Below the pieces are notes generated by a model that saw only the letters and a program-made list of their open reading frames with translations, was not told the DNA's origin and searched no databases. A stretch of DNA of 64,000 bases from Morchella semilibera (taxonomy: Eukaryota > Ascomycota > Pezizomycetes > Pezizales > Morchellaceae), in the NCBI GenBank assembly GCA_009192285.1, contig WBVU01000004.1, positions 4,176,001 through 4,240,000 on the forward strand. The letters are read 5' to 3'. Shown one piece after another: positions 25,189-37,885 of this stretch (position 1 is the stretch's first letter; each line of letters starts with the position of its first letter). The position numbers and the translations under genes are program-made.

Positions 25189-27347
25189 ATGCCCCTCCTC
25201 TACCTTCCCAACGAGCTCCTCCTCCTTGTCGCATCGACTCTCCCAAATTCCGCTATCGCCTCACTCCTTTTGACAAACCGTCGCCTTAACTCCCTTCTGA
25301 CCCCTCTCCTGCACTCACGCCTCTCCCCTCCCGAAGATGGCCTTCTCTCCGACGCCATGCGACATAACAATACCCCCCTCGCAACCCTCCTCCTCACCAA
25401 CAGCTTTGCCTCTCCCACCACTACCGACCCCAAAAACGGCCGTACCCCCCTCCACTGGGCTGCCATGCATGGCCATGACCTTATCGCACACCTAGTGCTC
25501 GCCAACGGGGCGGACGTCTCCGCGGTCGATTTCGACCACAAGACGGCCCTGCAGCTGGCTGCGGTAGGAGGGCACGTGTCAATGGTTGCGCTCCTACTGG
25601 AGGCGGGCGCAGATCCTGAGGGTGTCAGTACGGGCGGCCAAACAGCTGTGCACTCGGCTGCAAGGAATGGACATGTCGGGGTGTTACGATTCCTGCTAGA
25701 GCGAGGGTGCGGTGTTGGCGTGAAGGACAGGGACGGGAAGACGGCGATGCATTGGGCGGCGATGTATGGCTGTGAAGATGCGGTTTTGGTACTGCTAGAG
25801 AGGGGTGCAGAAGTGGGCGGGAAGGACATACATGGAAGGACGCCATTACACTGGAGTGCTCTTGGCGGGAGAGAGGCAGTGGTGAGGCTGCTGGTGGAGA
25901 AGGGCGCAGGCGTCCACGAAAGGGATGACTATGGGCGTACACCATTATTCCTGGCAGCAGCGCATGATCATGAATCAACGGTAACAGTTTTGTTAGAAAA
26001 GGGTGCGGGTATCGATGTGAGGGATCGGGACAAGAAGACTCCGCTTCATGCATGTGCGGCCTCTGGAAGGTTAGCAGTCGTAAAGCTGTTACTATCGAAG
26101 GGCGCGGATACCTCATGTCAGGATTCTATAAAGAGGACACCGCTGCATTGGGCTGGATATTCAAATAACCCAGTACCAATGATCCAGCTACTTCTTAAAG
26201 AAGGTGCTCAGGTCTCCGTCAAGGATGACAAGGGACATACACCACTGCATATCTCTGCCCGACATATGAACGCTCGTACTGCCGCCATCCTAATTGAAGG
26301 CGGCGCAGATGTCAATTCATCTGACAATGATGCCCAAACCCCGCTCCATGAAGCTGCCTCTCAGCTCTATGGCCAGGATACGGTTGCCCTTCTCCTATCT
26401 AAAGGAGCCGATGTTGGGGCTACTACCAAAGATGGAAAGACTGCACTTCATTTAGCAGTCATCCACGGTCACGACACATCCGCAAAGCTCATCCTATCTC
26501 ACGGGACTAATGTTGACCACCCAGATAACTCTGGCAGGACACCCCTCCACTATTCAGTTATATACGTATAACTCCCGAGCCACCCTCCCCATGAGTTGCT
26601 CATAATACTAACCTTTCAAAGGGAAAGCAACCACTTCACCTAGTCAACTATACGCCTCCCACCAAAATCACGCTCTTCAATCTCCTCCTCTCCCACAATG
26701 CACAGATCAACTGCACCGATCGCACAGGCGTCACTCCGCTTCATCTCGCCGCCAAAAGTGGGAATCCTGTCCTTATCTCCGCCCTCCTCTCTAACGGCGC
26801 TGATATCAACGCCCGCACTTGGCCTAATCACAAAGACCCTGGCCGCACTCCCCTCCACGAGGCTGGGGAGCCGGCACAGAGCCTCAGGATACTTATTAAC
26901 CACGGCGCGGGCGTAAATGCGCTCGATGCGAGGAAACAGAACCCACTGCATGTGCTTTTAGGGCATGGATGGTGCGTGCCAACGGATGGGGTGGAGGTAC
27001 TGCTGGACGCGGGGTGCGATATTAACGCGAAAGACGACGAGGGAAGAACTGCCATGCGGATTGCTAGTACGGCTGGAGCGCCGGAGGAAGTTATCAACTT
27101 GCTGGCAGAGAGGGGCGCGGAGAGGTGCGTAGAGTCTGCGATAGGCAACTTTAACCTCGAGCCGCAGCCTATGGAGAGTGAAATCGAAATCGTAGGTCAC
27201 CTGGATAGTGACGATGGTGATGACTTAGACGACGATCTTGACGACGATGATGACGATGATAGCGAGAGTGAGGAGGGAGTGATTATGGACGAAGTAGGCG
27301 AGGAAAAAGAGATACTGAAGATGGTCCAGGAGGTGAGACTGGTATAA
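25189..27347 (+). CDS. F-box-like protein with about 16 ankyrin repeats
   Basis: Two exons, 25189..26565 and 26622..27347, joined in frame at a 56-bp intron (donor GTATAA, branch CTAAC, acceptor AAG), 700 residues. Residues 1-45 (LYLPNELLLLVASTLP...LLLTNRRLNSLL) have the helical pattern of a fungal F-box. Residues of about 50 to 640 are ankyrin repeats with the canonical TPLHWAA...LL..GA pattern; I count about 16, the last few less regular. The C-terminus is very acidic (a run of Asp and Glu near residues 655-685). By family logic it could be a substrate adaptor of an SCF ubiquitin ligase with the ankyrins as reader, but the F-box call is by eye. The repeats are diverged from each other, unlike those in the NLR at 49-53 kb. 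Confidence 0.85.
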
Positions 27348-29248
27348 TATTGTCGGCGAATCTGGAGTAACGGCGTAACCGGAGTCTTCTTTTTTGCTTC
27401 TATTCAGTTTGTAACTTTTCATTCCTGGGTAGCGGGCGGGGCGGGGCGTATATATCCTATGTTGTGTAATTTTTGGCCAAGTAACATGTAAGTAAGCTTG
27501 ACACAGATAAATGAACGAGTTGATCTCGGTGAATTTACGTGTTTGCTTTTATATCCCTGGTCGTAATTGTGAGATTCTGGGTCATAAATAATCACTCGGT
27601 GGCACGCCCAATCTAGATTTAGATCGGCATCAGCCACTATCATTCTATGTAGTTCGGGTGTGAGTCTGCAACATTGGATAGTTGTTTATACCTTCGACCC
27701 ATAGAAGGTCATCCTCCATTCGTGGGGGGGTCACTATTTATAAGATTTGGAAAATCCAAGGGTGCCGTCCTATCCTTGACCTTAGATATTCCGGGATATT
27801 TCGCCATCCGGCCAGCTGGTAGGCTCGTAGAGAGACGACTGGGGAGAAATAGAAAGAAAAGAATAGAGGGGTACTCCTGGAGTGGGATATCTTTTGACTG
27901 AAGAAAGACCGACTGGGTGGAGACGGGTATGTGAGTGGAAAGCTAGACCCGCTATACGTGTATTATACATAGGTCATCGCAGATGAAGCCATCATCGTAA
28001 CTGGATTATTACCGCTGCTAGCATATAGTAAGCTAAAGATCCAACCACTACATGTAGCTATTATCGAAGGATTGTGTTCGTACCTAGATAGATATAGTGT
28101 AAACTTCTATGAGTGGAAATTAATTTCCGGAAGGCGGGTTTGCAATAAATAAGAGGAGACAGATCAAGGGTTAAAATATACAAGTATGTAGTATACATGC
28201 ATCGATGGTGTACACAAAGGGAGAGCTGTCAGGGAATGGGTTGGTGGGGGAACCCATGGTACCAGGATACATACGTGTATGTAGAGGCCACAAATCCATC
28301 ATCGTCTCATGTCAGTGGGGGGCTTGAAAGACAAGCGCATGTTAATCTACATGTATGGTTTATGACACATTAGTTAGACGCATCGTGACGTACGTAGACT
28401 CTGATGAGAACCAAATCAAAACATTGATGGAGGCTGTTCGTCGAAAAACTCACCAAGTATGACAGAGCGCCACCACGTTCTTGAAGAGTCATCGATGCTC
28501 AACGAAACATGCATATATAACGGCACCATCTCGTGCGGTTATTAAGCCCTTGACAAATACTATACCAAAGGCCAGTTATATTATGAGCATTCTGTGATAT
28601 CAGGACGGTTGCTGGGCTATACTGTCTACTTAAGTTTTCAAGGCTACATGTAGTTAGGGGTTGGTACCTTTATGATTTTGAGGCTAAATCATGTGATCGA
28701 AGATGCTACAAATTATAGTTTTTAGAGCTCATTCCATGGATGGATATAGTATATACAAGGGGTTTTGACATCCAGGTCTACATGAATATTGACGCAATAC
28801 AAATTCAATTGTGTACTTATTCTGCTCTTCACTGGTGATTGTGTGCCCTTTTAGCAATTCGCATTGGTCTATTTTACCAAGACATGGCGTTTCCGGATTA
28901 GGTACGCTAGTAGACCTCTAATAAATTCAAGAGCCCAAGTGTGAAGATACGTATAAAACCCCACCATCTACCCTTCGATGTCCCCCATCCGTAACCAGCA
29001 CTCCCAACAGTTCTCACAAGTATACCGTATTTCTCAACAACAACAACAACAACAACTAGTTCAAAGCTCTATCCTCAACTTCAAACTGCAACTAAAAAGT
29101 ATAGATTATATCTCCCCTAGTTAAACTATCGGATATTAATGCTTATTAGTTTCATTTTAATATAGTTAAATACTAAGTTTTGGCACTGTAACTGCCTATC
29201 TCCTTTACCCTTCAATACCAATATCAGAAAATACACCGGCCGCGCGTA
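27348..29248. other. Intergenic, 1.9 kb
   Basis: AT-rich, no gene seen. Three TACATGTA palindromes lie at 28049, 28348 and 28645. A run of CAA trinucleotides sits near 29036-29055, shortly before the next gene. Confidence 0.6.
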
Positions 29249-30550
29249 ATGTCGCTCTCAAACCTATCTCCCCCCCTCAAAGCCCTTCTTTCAAAACATG
29301 CCCCACTAGAAATCCTCCAAAATCTCGACCACATAACTCTCTCAACGCTTCATCCCTATCTCACCGCCGCCATCCGAGCCGACCACCCCACCCTCACCCC
29401 TTTTCTCTATGCCTGCAAACACGGCCACACAGAACTGGTCAAACTATTCTTGCTTGACGGCTTCTCCCCCATCACACCCAACCCCCAAGAACAGTACAAA
29501 ACTGCCCTCCACTATGCCTCCGAGCACGGCCACGATGACACAGTCCGTACCCTGCTTACCTACGGGATCCCTACTAACGCCATAACCACCCACGGCTGGA
29601 CTCCCCTCCACTACGCTGCCCAGGGCGGGCACGTCAAGGTCGTCCGGATGCTGGTTGAGCAGGGCGGGGCAGACATGGAAATGAAAACCCGGTTCGTCGC
29701 GCTGACACCCCTTCACATTGCAATTGCGGAGGGAAAATTCGACGTAGTTCCAGTGCTGGTCCAGCTGGGCGCCGACGTAAATGCACAGAATCTAAATGGC
29801 GCGACGGCGCTACACTATGTGGCCTTGAACCAGGAGGCGAGAACGAGGGCCTTTACGGGAATCCCGGGACTAACGGGTAGGACGCGGGTTTCTTTGGGTC
29901 AGAGACTAGTGGTTTTTGGGTTTTTGATAAGGGCGGGGGCGGATATAGAGATGGGAGATAATTACGAGAAGCGCTTTAGGAAGTACGTGGCCGCGGCGGA
30001 GATTAGGGCGTTTGAGGAGAAGCTCAACACACTCCAGATAGACCGTGTATCCGCCGAGATGGCGAAGAGGGAGGTTGAAAGGAAGCTGAAGGTGGTCAAG
30101 AAACGGCAGGAGAAGATCCGTGAAGAACAGCAGGAGCTCCTGAAGAGATTCCTTGAGGGTCTGAACTCCACCGTTCTTGAAGTTCAGGAAGATTCTGAGG
30201 ATGAGGGTTACGAGGATGAGGGTTATGAGGGTTATGAGGATGAGGGTTATGAGGATGAAGGACAGTTTTCAGTTGATGATGATATTGAAGATACTATGCC
30301 GAGTCTTGAGGATGGGGAGCGCTCTGAAGATGAGGAATATCTTGATGACTACGAAGAAGAGGAAGAATCCTTGGTACCAAGACCCCAGGAGCAGCATACA
30401 GAAGTCCCAGAACTTAAGGGTAATCTCAGCCCCCTTAATCGTTACTTCACCTTCCCACTATCACTTGTCTGGGTCTCATTCATCTTCTTGATTGTTGCTA
30501 CCTACCTCAAAAATGCATGGCCCGACAATGGGAAAACCTTCTACTACTGA
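29249..30550 (+). CDS. Ankyrin-repeat protein with acidic repeat and C-terminal membrane anchor
   Basis: Single exon of 433 residues. About four or five ankyrin repeats span residues 45-235 (TPFLYACKHGHTELVKLFLLDG; TPLHYAAQGGHVKVVRMLVEQ; TPLHIAIAEGKFDVV). A Lys/Glu/Arg-rich coiled coil follows (about 245-305). Next comes an acidic, tyrosine-containing tandem repeat (EDEGY units, about 315-345) and more acidic sequence. Near the end is one hydrophobic segment (SLVWVSFIFLIVATYL, about 405-423) with a short polar tail. That layout is typical of a tail-anchored membrane protein facing the cytosol. No enzyme motif is seen and the partner is unknown. It lies 1.9 kb downstream of another ankyrin gene on the same strand, but the two share no close sequence identity, so recent tandem duplication is not supported. 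Confidence 0.8.
   Translation: MSLSNLSPPLKALLSKHAPLEILQNLDHITLSTLHPYLTAAIRADHPTLTPFLYACKHGHTELVKLFLLDGFSPITPNPQEQYKTALHYASEHGHDDTVRTLLTYGIPTNAITTHGWTPLHYAAQGGHVKVVRMLVEQGGADMEMKTRFVALTPLHIAIAEGKFDVVPVLVQLGADVNAQNLNGATALHYVALNQEARTRAFTGIPGLTGRTRVSLGQRLVVFGFLIRAGADIEMGDNYEKRFRKYVAAAEIRAFEEKLNTLQIDRVSAEMAKREVERKLKVVKKRQEKIREEQQELLKRFLEGLNSTVLEVQEDSEDEGYEDEGYEGYEDEGYEDEGQFSVDDDIEDTMPSLEDGERSEDEEYLDDYEEEEESLVPRPQEQHTEVPELKGNLSPLNRYFTFPLSLVWVSFIFLIVATYLKNAWPDNGKTFYY
30197..30262 (+). repeat. 15-bp coding minisatellite (EDEGY units)
   Basis: Units of GAGGATGAGGGTTAT or one-base variants at 30197, 30212 and 30236, with a shortened 9-bp unit at 30227 and a partial copy at 30251. All keep the reading frame and encode Glu-Asp-Glu-Gly-Tyr. 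Copy number is likely to vary between strains. Confidence 0.85.
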
Positions 30551-33500
30551 CCCAGTGGTGGACCAATGAATTAATAACGATGACGACTCAGTGATGATCT
30601 AGTTAATTCGTTCCCAAGCCGACCATAGTTAGTCAACCCAGGGGTGTTAAGTCGTTACGTCGGTTAGGAGACATTGATCATGATAAGTCCTGTGCTGGAC
30701 CTACTTTTCTTGTTAGAATCCGAGCGTTTCTTTCTGCTATAGTTAGCTTTATGAGTTTAATAAATTAGAGATTGATTACTAGCTGCTGTATTTGCCAGAT
30801 TTTTAAGTTTAGGACGAGAATATAGCCAGGGGGGGTGGCAATCGCCAATATTGGTTGTATTTTCACCCCAAAGCCGAAAATTTAGCAAGTATTTCTTTCC
30901 GAGTCGAGTGACAGCTTGTGGTTTGGGTGGGTCTCAGGTAGTAGTGAACGTGACCTGTAGTTTTGTTGTTACCCGGCCAATAAGCTAGTGGGCGAGCGAG
31001 AATCTATGATTGGCGCGCGCCAGACTAGAATGAAAGGTGATTGCTCCAGACCATGATCATATGAGACAAGACTGTATCCCTAGCGGGCTTGAACCTTTAA
31101 TCCAGGCTATCTCTCTACCTTTGCCCAATCGGTGCCTCCAGTTTGAAACATCTAAAGCTTACACCCGAATCTCTACCAATCGAAAGTAGGCTGATCACGA
31201 GGGGACTGGCATCTCACCGATCAACCTATATCATAAGGACACCAATAGGTCCTTTCAATTTTTGCAGTACCTCACAGTACGGCGGATCCTGTTAATACAG
31301 GAGGGCACTTGATCACATTTTCGGCCTTTACAAGAACCGGGGAAGTACTACTACTTACTGGCACACGCTTTACGGGCCCTACGGGTTTCGACACGGCACC
31401 CTATATTATGTACAATTCATGTAGCTCTCCTTTCTGATTTCCCTTACTTGTCTACTCGCTCACTGGCTCCCTCCTCCCACCTCTTTTCACGCCCTGTTGC
31501 CTGTTATTATATACCTTTTCTCCGCCACCTAACACGTCGTACCACCATCGCACACAGAGCCACACTAGTACAGCAGCAGCAGCAGCTCAGTCTATTTGTG
31601 TGACTGCACGATCTTTGGGATCTGCTGGTGGGGGTGCTGGCTAGACTGAGAACAGCGCATCGACTGAGCCGGCCATGACTGAGCATATCAGTCCGGAGCC
31701 GGCAAATAGCGGATCGTTAGGCCAGCCGACAGGATAACCTCAGCAGAGTGTGATAGGCACAGTTTTCGGCCCAGTTAGACTTTGAGCGGCAAACCGGATC
31801 GAGACTTGTATAAATGTTACTCAGCCATATTGTGGGTCAGCGTATACCCGACTAAGTCGCACGGAGAAAACCAGTGGGGTAAAAGAGCTCGGCCCTATGG
31901 GAGATGCAGGGAATCAGCGGGGTGGGGGTTTGGTCCTGTGGGGAAATAGGTTTGATAGGGCGGAGAGCTACGCAGCCAACTCAGACAGTTCATCTCATCT
32001 CAGTCGGACTGAGATGTAAAGATATCTGACATACTCAACTTATCCGATGATGAGGCGTGTTTTAGATCCACAGATTGACTCATCCCAGGCTACCTCACCG
32101 CAGGAAATGAAAATGCGGTCGTTCAAAGTGAGCTATCTAATGCGGAGCTAGTTGCTTGCACCAATGATTCGTTCTGGGCAGACTAAGCCCTGTAGCCACA
32201 AGCCAGGTTTTTTCTTTTTTGTTTAATTCATTAATTGCATGCACCTTTTCAGCTATGGCAATATCGCACTATTTATCCCCAGAATGCCCCTCCATCCACC
32301 GCCATCTCAATGAAAAGAAAAGAAAATAAGAAATACACTCTGTCTCCTCCTGAACACTGACCAACATGGTGCGCGCCACAAACCAGGCTAGTTTTTTAAG
32401 ATCATGGACTGCCGGAAGTGATAATAATATACTACTCGGTAAAAGACAATAGTTTTATCACAACTCAGTTCGACGGGCCAACATGCAGCCCTAATTAATG
32501 ACCGGGCAGGCTAAACAAGTACATCTTACGGATAAACCTTTCAACTATTGTCAGGATCAACAGGGCCGATGAAGATTGCAAAATTCTGTTCCTGCTCAGT
32601 TCAAGGCCCCAACCCACGCCGGGGCAGCTAATAGAAGGTTAGATACCTAGATATAGCGATTTATGCGCTTCACGAATAGCTTAGTCGATCGTAGGACAAG
32701 TCAATTGAAGCCTAATCCACTGAGAAAAAGGCGAAGGAATAAGTCGAAAATTTTGGGAGCATATAATTTGACCCTCAAAAGAATGGACTGAGCCCGATCT
32801 ACGTATGTCGATCCTAATGGAAATTGATCGACTCAGTTTGGGTTAATTTACTCTATCTAGACTTGAATCAGTCAGAATGGCTAAGCCAATGCAGTTTATT
32901 TACTAATATCTCCTTTGGGACTCAATATTATGATCTCGGCATTTTAGTACAAATATCAGTCACGCAGGTAGCCAAGTCTACAGGACTCAGTCGGGAAGGG
33001 ATTGTTACAGGTCTACTCAGTCAGACGGGTCAAGCCGGTCCAATAGGGTGCGCCATACTGGACTCTACTCAGTCGGGCCAAGCCAGCTCAGTCCAATCCA
33101 ACATCCAGTTGACTGCCATCTGACCAAGGCGTGTCGATCTGCAAGATGATAGGCGAAATATGGAGGGTTAGGGTCAATAGTGCACTTTGTTCCTCCAACA
33201 GCATTTGCACATGTGCATGCACAGAAGCGCTATCAAGGTTTATTTACGACTCCTACTTATCTTGCCCTGTAGAGTGTATGTAGGATTTAGGATATAATAG
33301 AGAGTCCGACGAGCATTCAGGAGCGGTTGAACTCTGGCTCGTCAACGTAATCGGGTGATTTGGGGCGATTGGATAGAGGAGCTTAGCAAATGGGTTTGGA
33401 CCTGTTTGTCAGGTGTGTTCAATAAAGACTTGGCGCAAATGGAGCCCGCCCCATTTTCCGGTAACCTGATTGGTGCCGATCCCAAAGTCTACCGGTCAGT

Positions 33501-34090
33501 TAGTCGAAGTATAGAGCTGGCTCCATCAACGCAAAGTCTCTAATAAGCATTACCTGATAGATCCTCAAACCAAAAGGACCAATTCCTAGAAATAGTTAAC
33601 TCACACGCAGTACTATTTCCTTCTCTTCCCCCAAGCCCTCAAAACAACTTACCCCGAGTTCAATTAACGGCCGTGGGGAAAAAAAAATATGAATTAAATC
33701 CATCATAAAAAACTCTAACCTAAACTCAATCACTCATTTACATAACATCGCTCCATCATCCAATCCATCCATCCATCCATCCATCTCATCTCCCTCCACT
33801 GCACTTCTTCCCTCTCCCCCCTCCTCACACAAACATGATAAAAAGTAACAAAAAAAAAAAGACATGGATTATTATATATACGCAACGCATCATTTTTTTG
33901 GTTAACAAAAAGAAAGAGAAAAAAGAAAAAAAGAATAATAATCCTACCCTCCACTAACCAACCAACCAGCCGGTCCTTAGCTTTGTGTTCCTCCTAACGT
34001 ACCATACCGCGTACCCGTTCCGTACTTTCATAAAGATGATAAACTGGAATAGAATAAAAACCGATGAGGGAAAAATAGATGGGGTGAGAT

Positions 34091-34128
<38 letters not shown>

Positions 34129-34627
34129 GGAAAGGAAGAAGAAAAGCGATTGAACTCACTTAGGCTCGGTGCTTGGGTCCGAGTGGATAAAAACTACACG
34201 TTGAAGAGGTGAAGAATAGAAGAACAAAAAGAATAAGGACGTCAACAGAACGAACGGGATCAGTGAAAGAAGGGATAAACGCGGGGAAAAATATTGTAGT
34301 ATCATGTGTAAAAGAAAAAAGACTAACACATGAAAACTATGAAGGTTGAAAGAAAGAAAGGAAAAAAAACATGACCGGGCCTCCCATCATCATAAGGGTG
34401 AACAAAATCAAATGCAGCAGCGCGCACTATAAGACGCAGATACAGACAATGCACGCTTAAGCCTTAAACCCAATAACCCCCTGAAAACTAAACAGACAGA
34501 TGCCCCCTTCTCTCACAAACTGACCTGTGCTAAACTCACTCACGTATTGATACGGAAACAATAAGTATTAAGAAAAAATCAGTTCCCATGCGCTTATTGA
34601 TTTTCGAATTTTTTTTCGCCCTTATTT
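30551..34627. other. 4.1 kb gene-free region with a clustered short word
   Basis: No gene model can be supported. Frames at 32824-33123 and 33355-33543 lack proper starts and domains. Between 31586 and 33092 the six-base word CTCAGT or its complement ACTGAG occurs 15 times, often inside ACTCAGTCGGG-like strings. Near 33764 there is a CCAT tandem repeat and at about 34093 an AG repeat. The last kilobase is A-rich. Confidence 0.55.
34093..34125. repeat. AG dinucleotide microsatellite
   Basis: About 16 uninterrupted GA/AG units. A simple repeat inside a purine-rich stretch, with no coding context. Confidence 0.9.
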
Positions 34628-36895
34628 TTAGTTTGTTCCCTCAACGGCCTCCTTCTCTGATACCTCCTTGGCGGTCTCCTCCTTTTCAGTATCAGCCTTG
34701 TCGTCGGTGTCCTTCATTTCAACATCCTCCTTCTTGTTTGTAGTTGACTCTTCATCGTTGGTGCCCTCTGCTTTCTCATCTTCCTTGTCCCCTTCCTTAT
34801 CCTGGTCCGCCTCGCTGGCCTTAACGCCGTTCTTCTTTTCGGCAGTCTTCTTGATGTCCTTCTCCTTGCCAACAGCCAGGGTCTTCTCGGTGGCTGGTGC
34901 AGCCCCTTCAGCGCTGGCGAGAACAACGTTCATCTTGGCAAGAAGATCAGCGGAGCGTTTCTTGAAGTTGTATTTGTCGTCCAACGGGACTGAAGGTAAT
35001 TTGATAATTCCCTTGAGAACCTTGTTGATTTTGGTCGACTATGGGGCAATTTAGAACAAACCCAAGTAGCGTAACCAGTTAGAGTCAAAAACTGAACATA
35101 CCTTGATGATCTCCGCGTCGATTCCCTGATTCTGAAGGTTCTCCAAGACCTCAAACTTGGCCGCCATATCTGCCATATCCTGTTTTTCCATGACCATGTT
35201 AGGATCGCAAAAATCACACGAATCAGAGGAGAACACATGTAGAAACTCACCTTTTCCACTGGAGGCGTATCTTTGGTCAGGAAACCTCTTTGCAGTCGTC
35301 CTCGAAGCGCCTTGACCTGCTTCATCTGGAATTCAGCGGGGTCTTTTTCCTCCTCCTTTGTGACCTCGGAAGAGGCCTCCTCCCGCTCTGAATCTGATTC
35401 GTCAACTTTCTCAGCGCTCTTAGCCTTGCTGCTTCTCGCAGGTGTCTTCTTTTTGGCACTCTTGGGGGCAGGAGCTGCCTTCTCCTTTTTAGCTGTGCTA
35501 GCCTTGGGCTTAGCCGCCGCCTTGGCTGCTGTGCCATTGGCTGGCGTCTTAGGGGTCTTTGGTGTTTTAGCAGCCTTGGTTTTGGGGGTCTTCGCCTTAG
35601 CCGCCGCCTTCTTGGGTGTTTTGGAAGGCTTCTCTGAAGTCTCCGGATCCTCATCTGATGCTGAAATCTTTCGCTTCTTGCTAGAGGCCTTTTTAGGCTT
35701 CTTGTCCGTTTCTGATTCTGGCTCATCAACTTCCATTGATTCCGCCTCCTCCTCTGCTGCGTCCTCTTCAGCCACGTCGTCCTCGGCTGAATCAACATCC
35801 ATAACCTCCTCGCTGGACTGAAGTTTCTTAATCTGGTCTAGGCCAAACCCTTCCTGGGCAACTTGGTAGGCATCTAAAAGTCCTTTGCTCTTGATGTTTG
35901 TTGGGGGCGTGGCAAGTTGCTCTGCAGTGAGAGGATCCAGGTTGGAAATGTTCATCCATGAACTGTTGGGGGTTGAGAAGTCAGTTTTTTGCACACAAAA
36001 CGCAAAATTCCGCTAAAGTTCAAGGGAAAAAAAACACGAAAATGAAATGAGAAAATTGATGCTTTTTGTGCAACCAGCGGGGCTGCGGAAAAGAAAAAAA
36101 GTAAACAACGTATGATCCAACCACCACAAAGGGGGTGGCAAATCATTGAGGACCGCGCATTATCAACGAAACACGAAGGAAAGGGGCACACTCACTATTC
36201 GTTGGTCCCCATGTAGATAACGGGCCAATGCCTTTTAATCTCTGTGGGCTCGGCAGCTGATCCCTTTGTCCGGGGATTCTTGTTGCTGGGCCTTGTCTTG
36301 ATCAGGGCTTCCGGTAGAAGCTCCTCCGAAAGGATGACAGCCGGCCATGGCGGGAAAGTCCTCATCTTGGCCAAAACTTGCATTCCAGGCTCGTAGTTGA
36401 CATCGGCATTCTTCACCTTTGCAGGCGTACCGTTATTCTTGAGGTTGGCAAGAGACTTTTTCTTCGAAGCAGACTTTGGGGCCGCTTTTGCCGGTGTGGC
36501 GGGTGACTTCTTCTTCTTTTTATGTCCGTTGAGCCATCAAGAGCAGGGACGTCCTCCATACCGGCCTCGGGTTCGGCTGCTGCTGTCGCATTCTCCTTAT
36601 CTTCGCCCTTCTTCTTTATATCATCATCATCGTTCTTCGCCTTAGACTCGCCGGCGGCATTATCGCCCTCGTCGACGGCCGCGTTCGTTGTGTCGTCATC
36701 ATTCGTCTTGGCTCCCTTTTCACCTTCCCTCCCCTTTTCACCACCTACTTCAGACTCCGCGACAACCGCGTCAACAACGTCCGACTTGTCGGCGACAGCG
36801 GCGCTCTTGGTCGCGTCATTCTGAATTTCGCTGTTCTCAGCAGATGCGGTGGGTTCCTCCGCAGTAGGACGGGGAGATGGCGCGTCAGCGGCCAT
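34628..36895 (-). CDS. PWWP-domain chromatin protein with LEDGF/TFIIS-N-like domain; one apparent frame break
   Basis: Exons 36895..36196, 35962..35251, 35179..35102 and 35038..34628. The order is: acidic, Ala-rich N-terminus; Lys-rich patch; PWWP domain (YEPGMQVLAKMRTFPPWPAVIL...HWPVIYMGTNEYSWMN); long Lys/Ala/Pro-rich linker with acidic blocks (TPKTPKTP-type, likely DNA-binding and nuclear); then a helical domain (RLQRGFL; DMADMAAKFEVLENL; STKINKVLKGIIKLP; YNFKKRSADLLAKM) like the LEDGF integrase-binding/TFIIS N-terminal fold; and an acidic tail. PWWP domains read H3K36-methylated nucleosomes, so a role in transcribed chromatin is likely. Exons 2-4 join cleanly. In exon 1 the N-terminal frame and the PWWP frame differ by one base: a single extra A in the A-run at 36517-36521 would unite them. 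Alternatives are an unrecognised intron, or a start at 36416. Confidence 0.8.
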
Positions 36896-37885
36896 TATTG
36901 ACAATCGAAAATTGGGAGGGGGGTGGAAGATTTTTTTTTTTCTTTCTTTTTTTTGTGAGGGTGGGAGGGAAGGATGGTAGCTAGGAGAGGAATGGGCCTC
37001 TGTATATGATGATATGACGCGTTTAAGGAATCGAATTAAATTTTTTTTCTTAAGTAGTAGAGGGTTGATCAAAAAATTGGGTAGAAAGGATGGGAGGGGA
37101 TGGATGGGAGGAGGGGGGGGGGGGAGTGTGAGAATATTTGAAGGGGAAAAAAAGAGTTATGTCTCACGGGAGAGGATGGAGGGATGGGAAAGAGGACTGA
37201 GAGTGTGTTGCTGGGAAGACAGGCAGTGGTCAGGGAAATTGCCTAGGAAATTTACCTGCGTCGCGAGCCCAATCGATTTGTCGGTATCTTGGCGGACGCA
37301 ACATCGCCAAGACTAACCAAACCCACCGAATAAAATGGAACCTTCGCGCCACATTCCACGAGCCACTTTCCTAAAGTAGATTGTGGTGGACCTCGCGTCA
37401 CCACCCGTCGTTACGCGAATTAAAAACCGTTGGTTTGTAGCCATTCAGCACTAGGAAGGTCAAGCCTATCGTCAACGTGTTGATACTTTATCTACTACTA
37501 AAAGTAAATTTTATATACACATAACCTTCAGCTATTCATCCATCCATAAATCAGTTTAATAGAATTATGTTCCCTCATTCCTTCCTCCAATGCGTAAATA
37601 TAAGGCTACGTAACATGTAGCCTAATTCCGAAAATCATAAACTCCTCATCGCGGCCAACAATTAATGTGCCTACAACACCAAAAACATTATCCTCAGCCG
37701 GGAAGGAACTAACAAAGGGCCTCTCTGGGAGCCCAGCAACAAAAGAAAACCAAAATGAATGTCTAAAAGAAAAAAGGAAAGGAGAGGAATAAATAAAAAT
37801 AAAAAGAGAAAACACTTCAGCCTCACCACCGACCCCAACACAGCTCACCTCCCCCAAAAATACACACTACCCCCCCCCCCACACA
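36896..37885. other. Intergenic between PWWP gene and PAP2 gene
   Basis: Promoter side of the PWWP gene and 3' flank of the PAP2 gene. Contains G12 at 37113-37124 and C11 at 37870-37880. An in-frame extension of the PWWP protein upstream to 37072 is possible, but it is Lys/Ser/Pro low complexity and looks like leader. No gene seen. Confidence 0.6.

Noticed and set aside
33150-33180. GGGTTAGGG string as telomere repeat
   Set aside because: Single partial copy with no tandem array.
37014-37316. Plus-strand frame opposite the PWWP promoter
   Set aside because: Mostly Gly/Arg from purine-rich simple sequence; no gene character.
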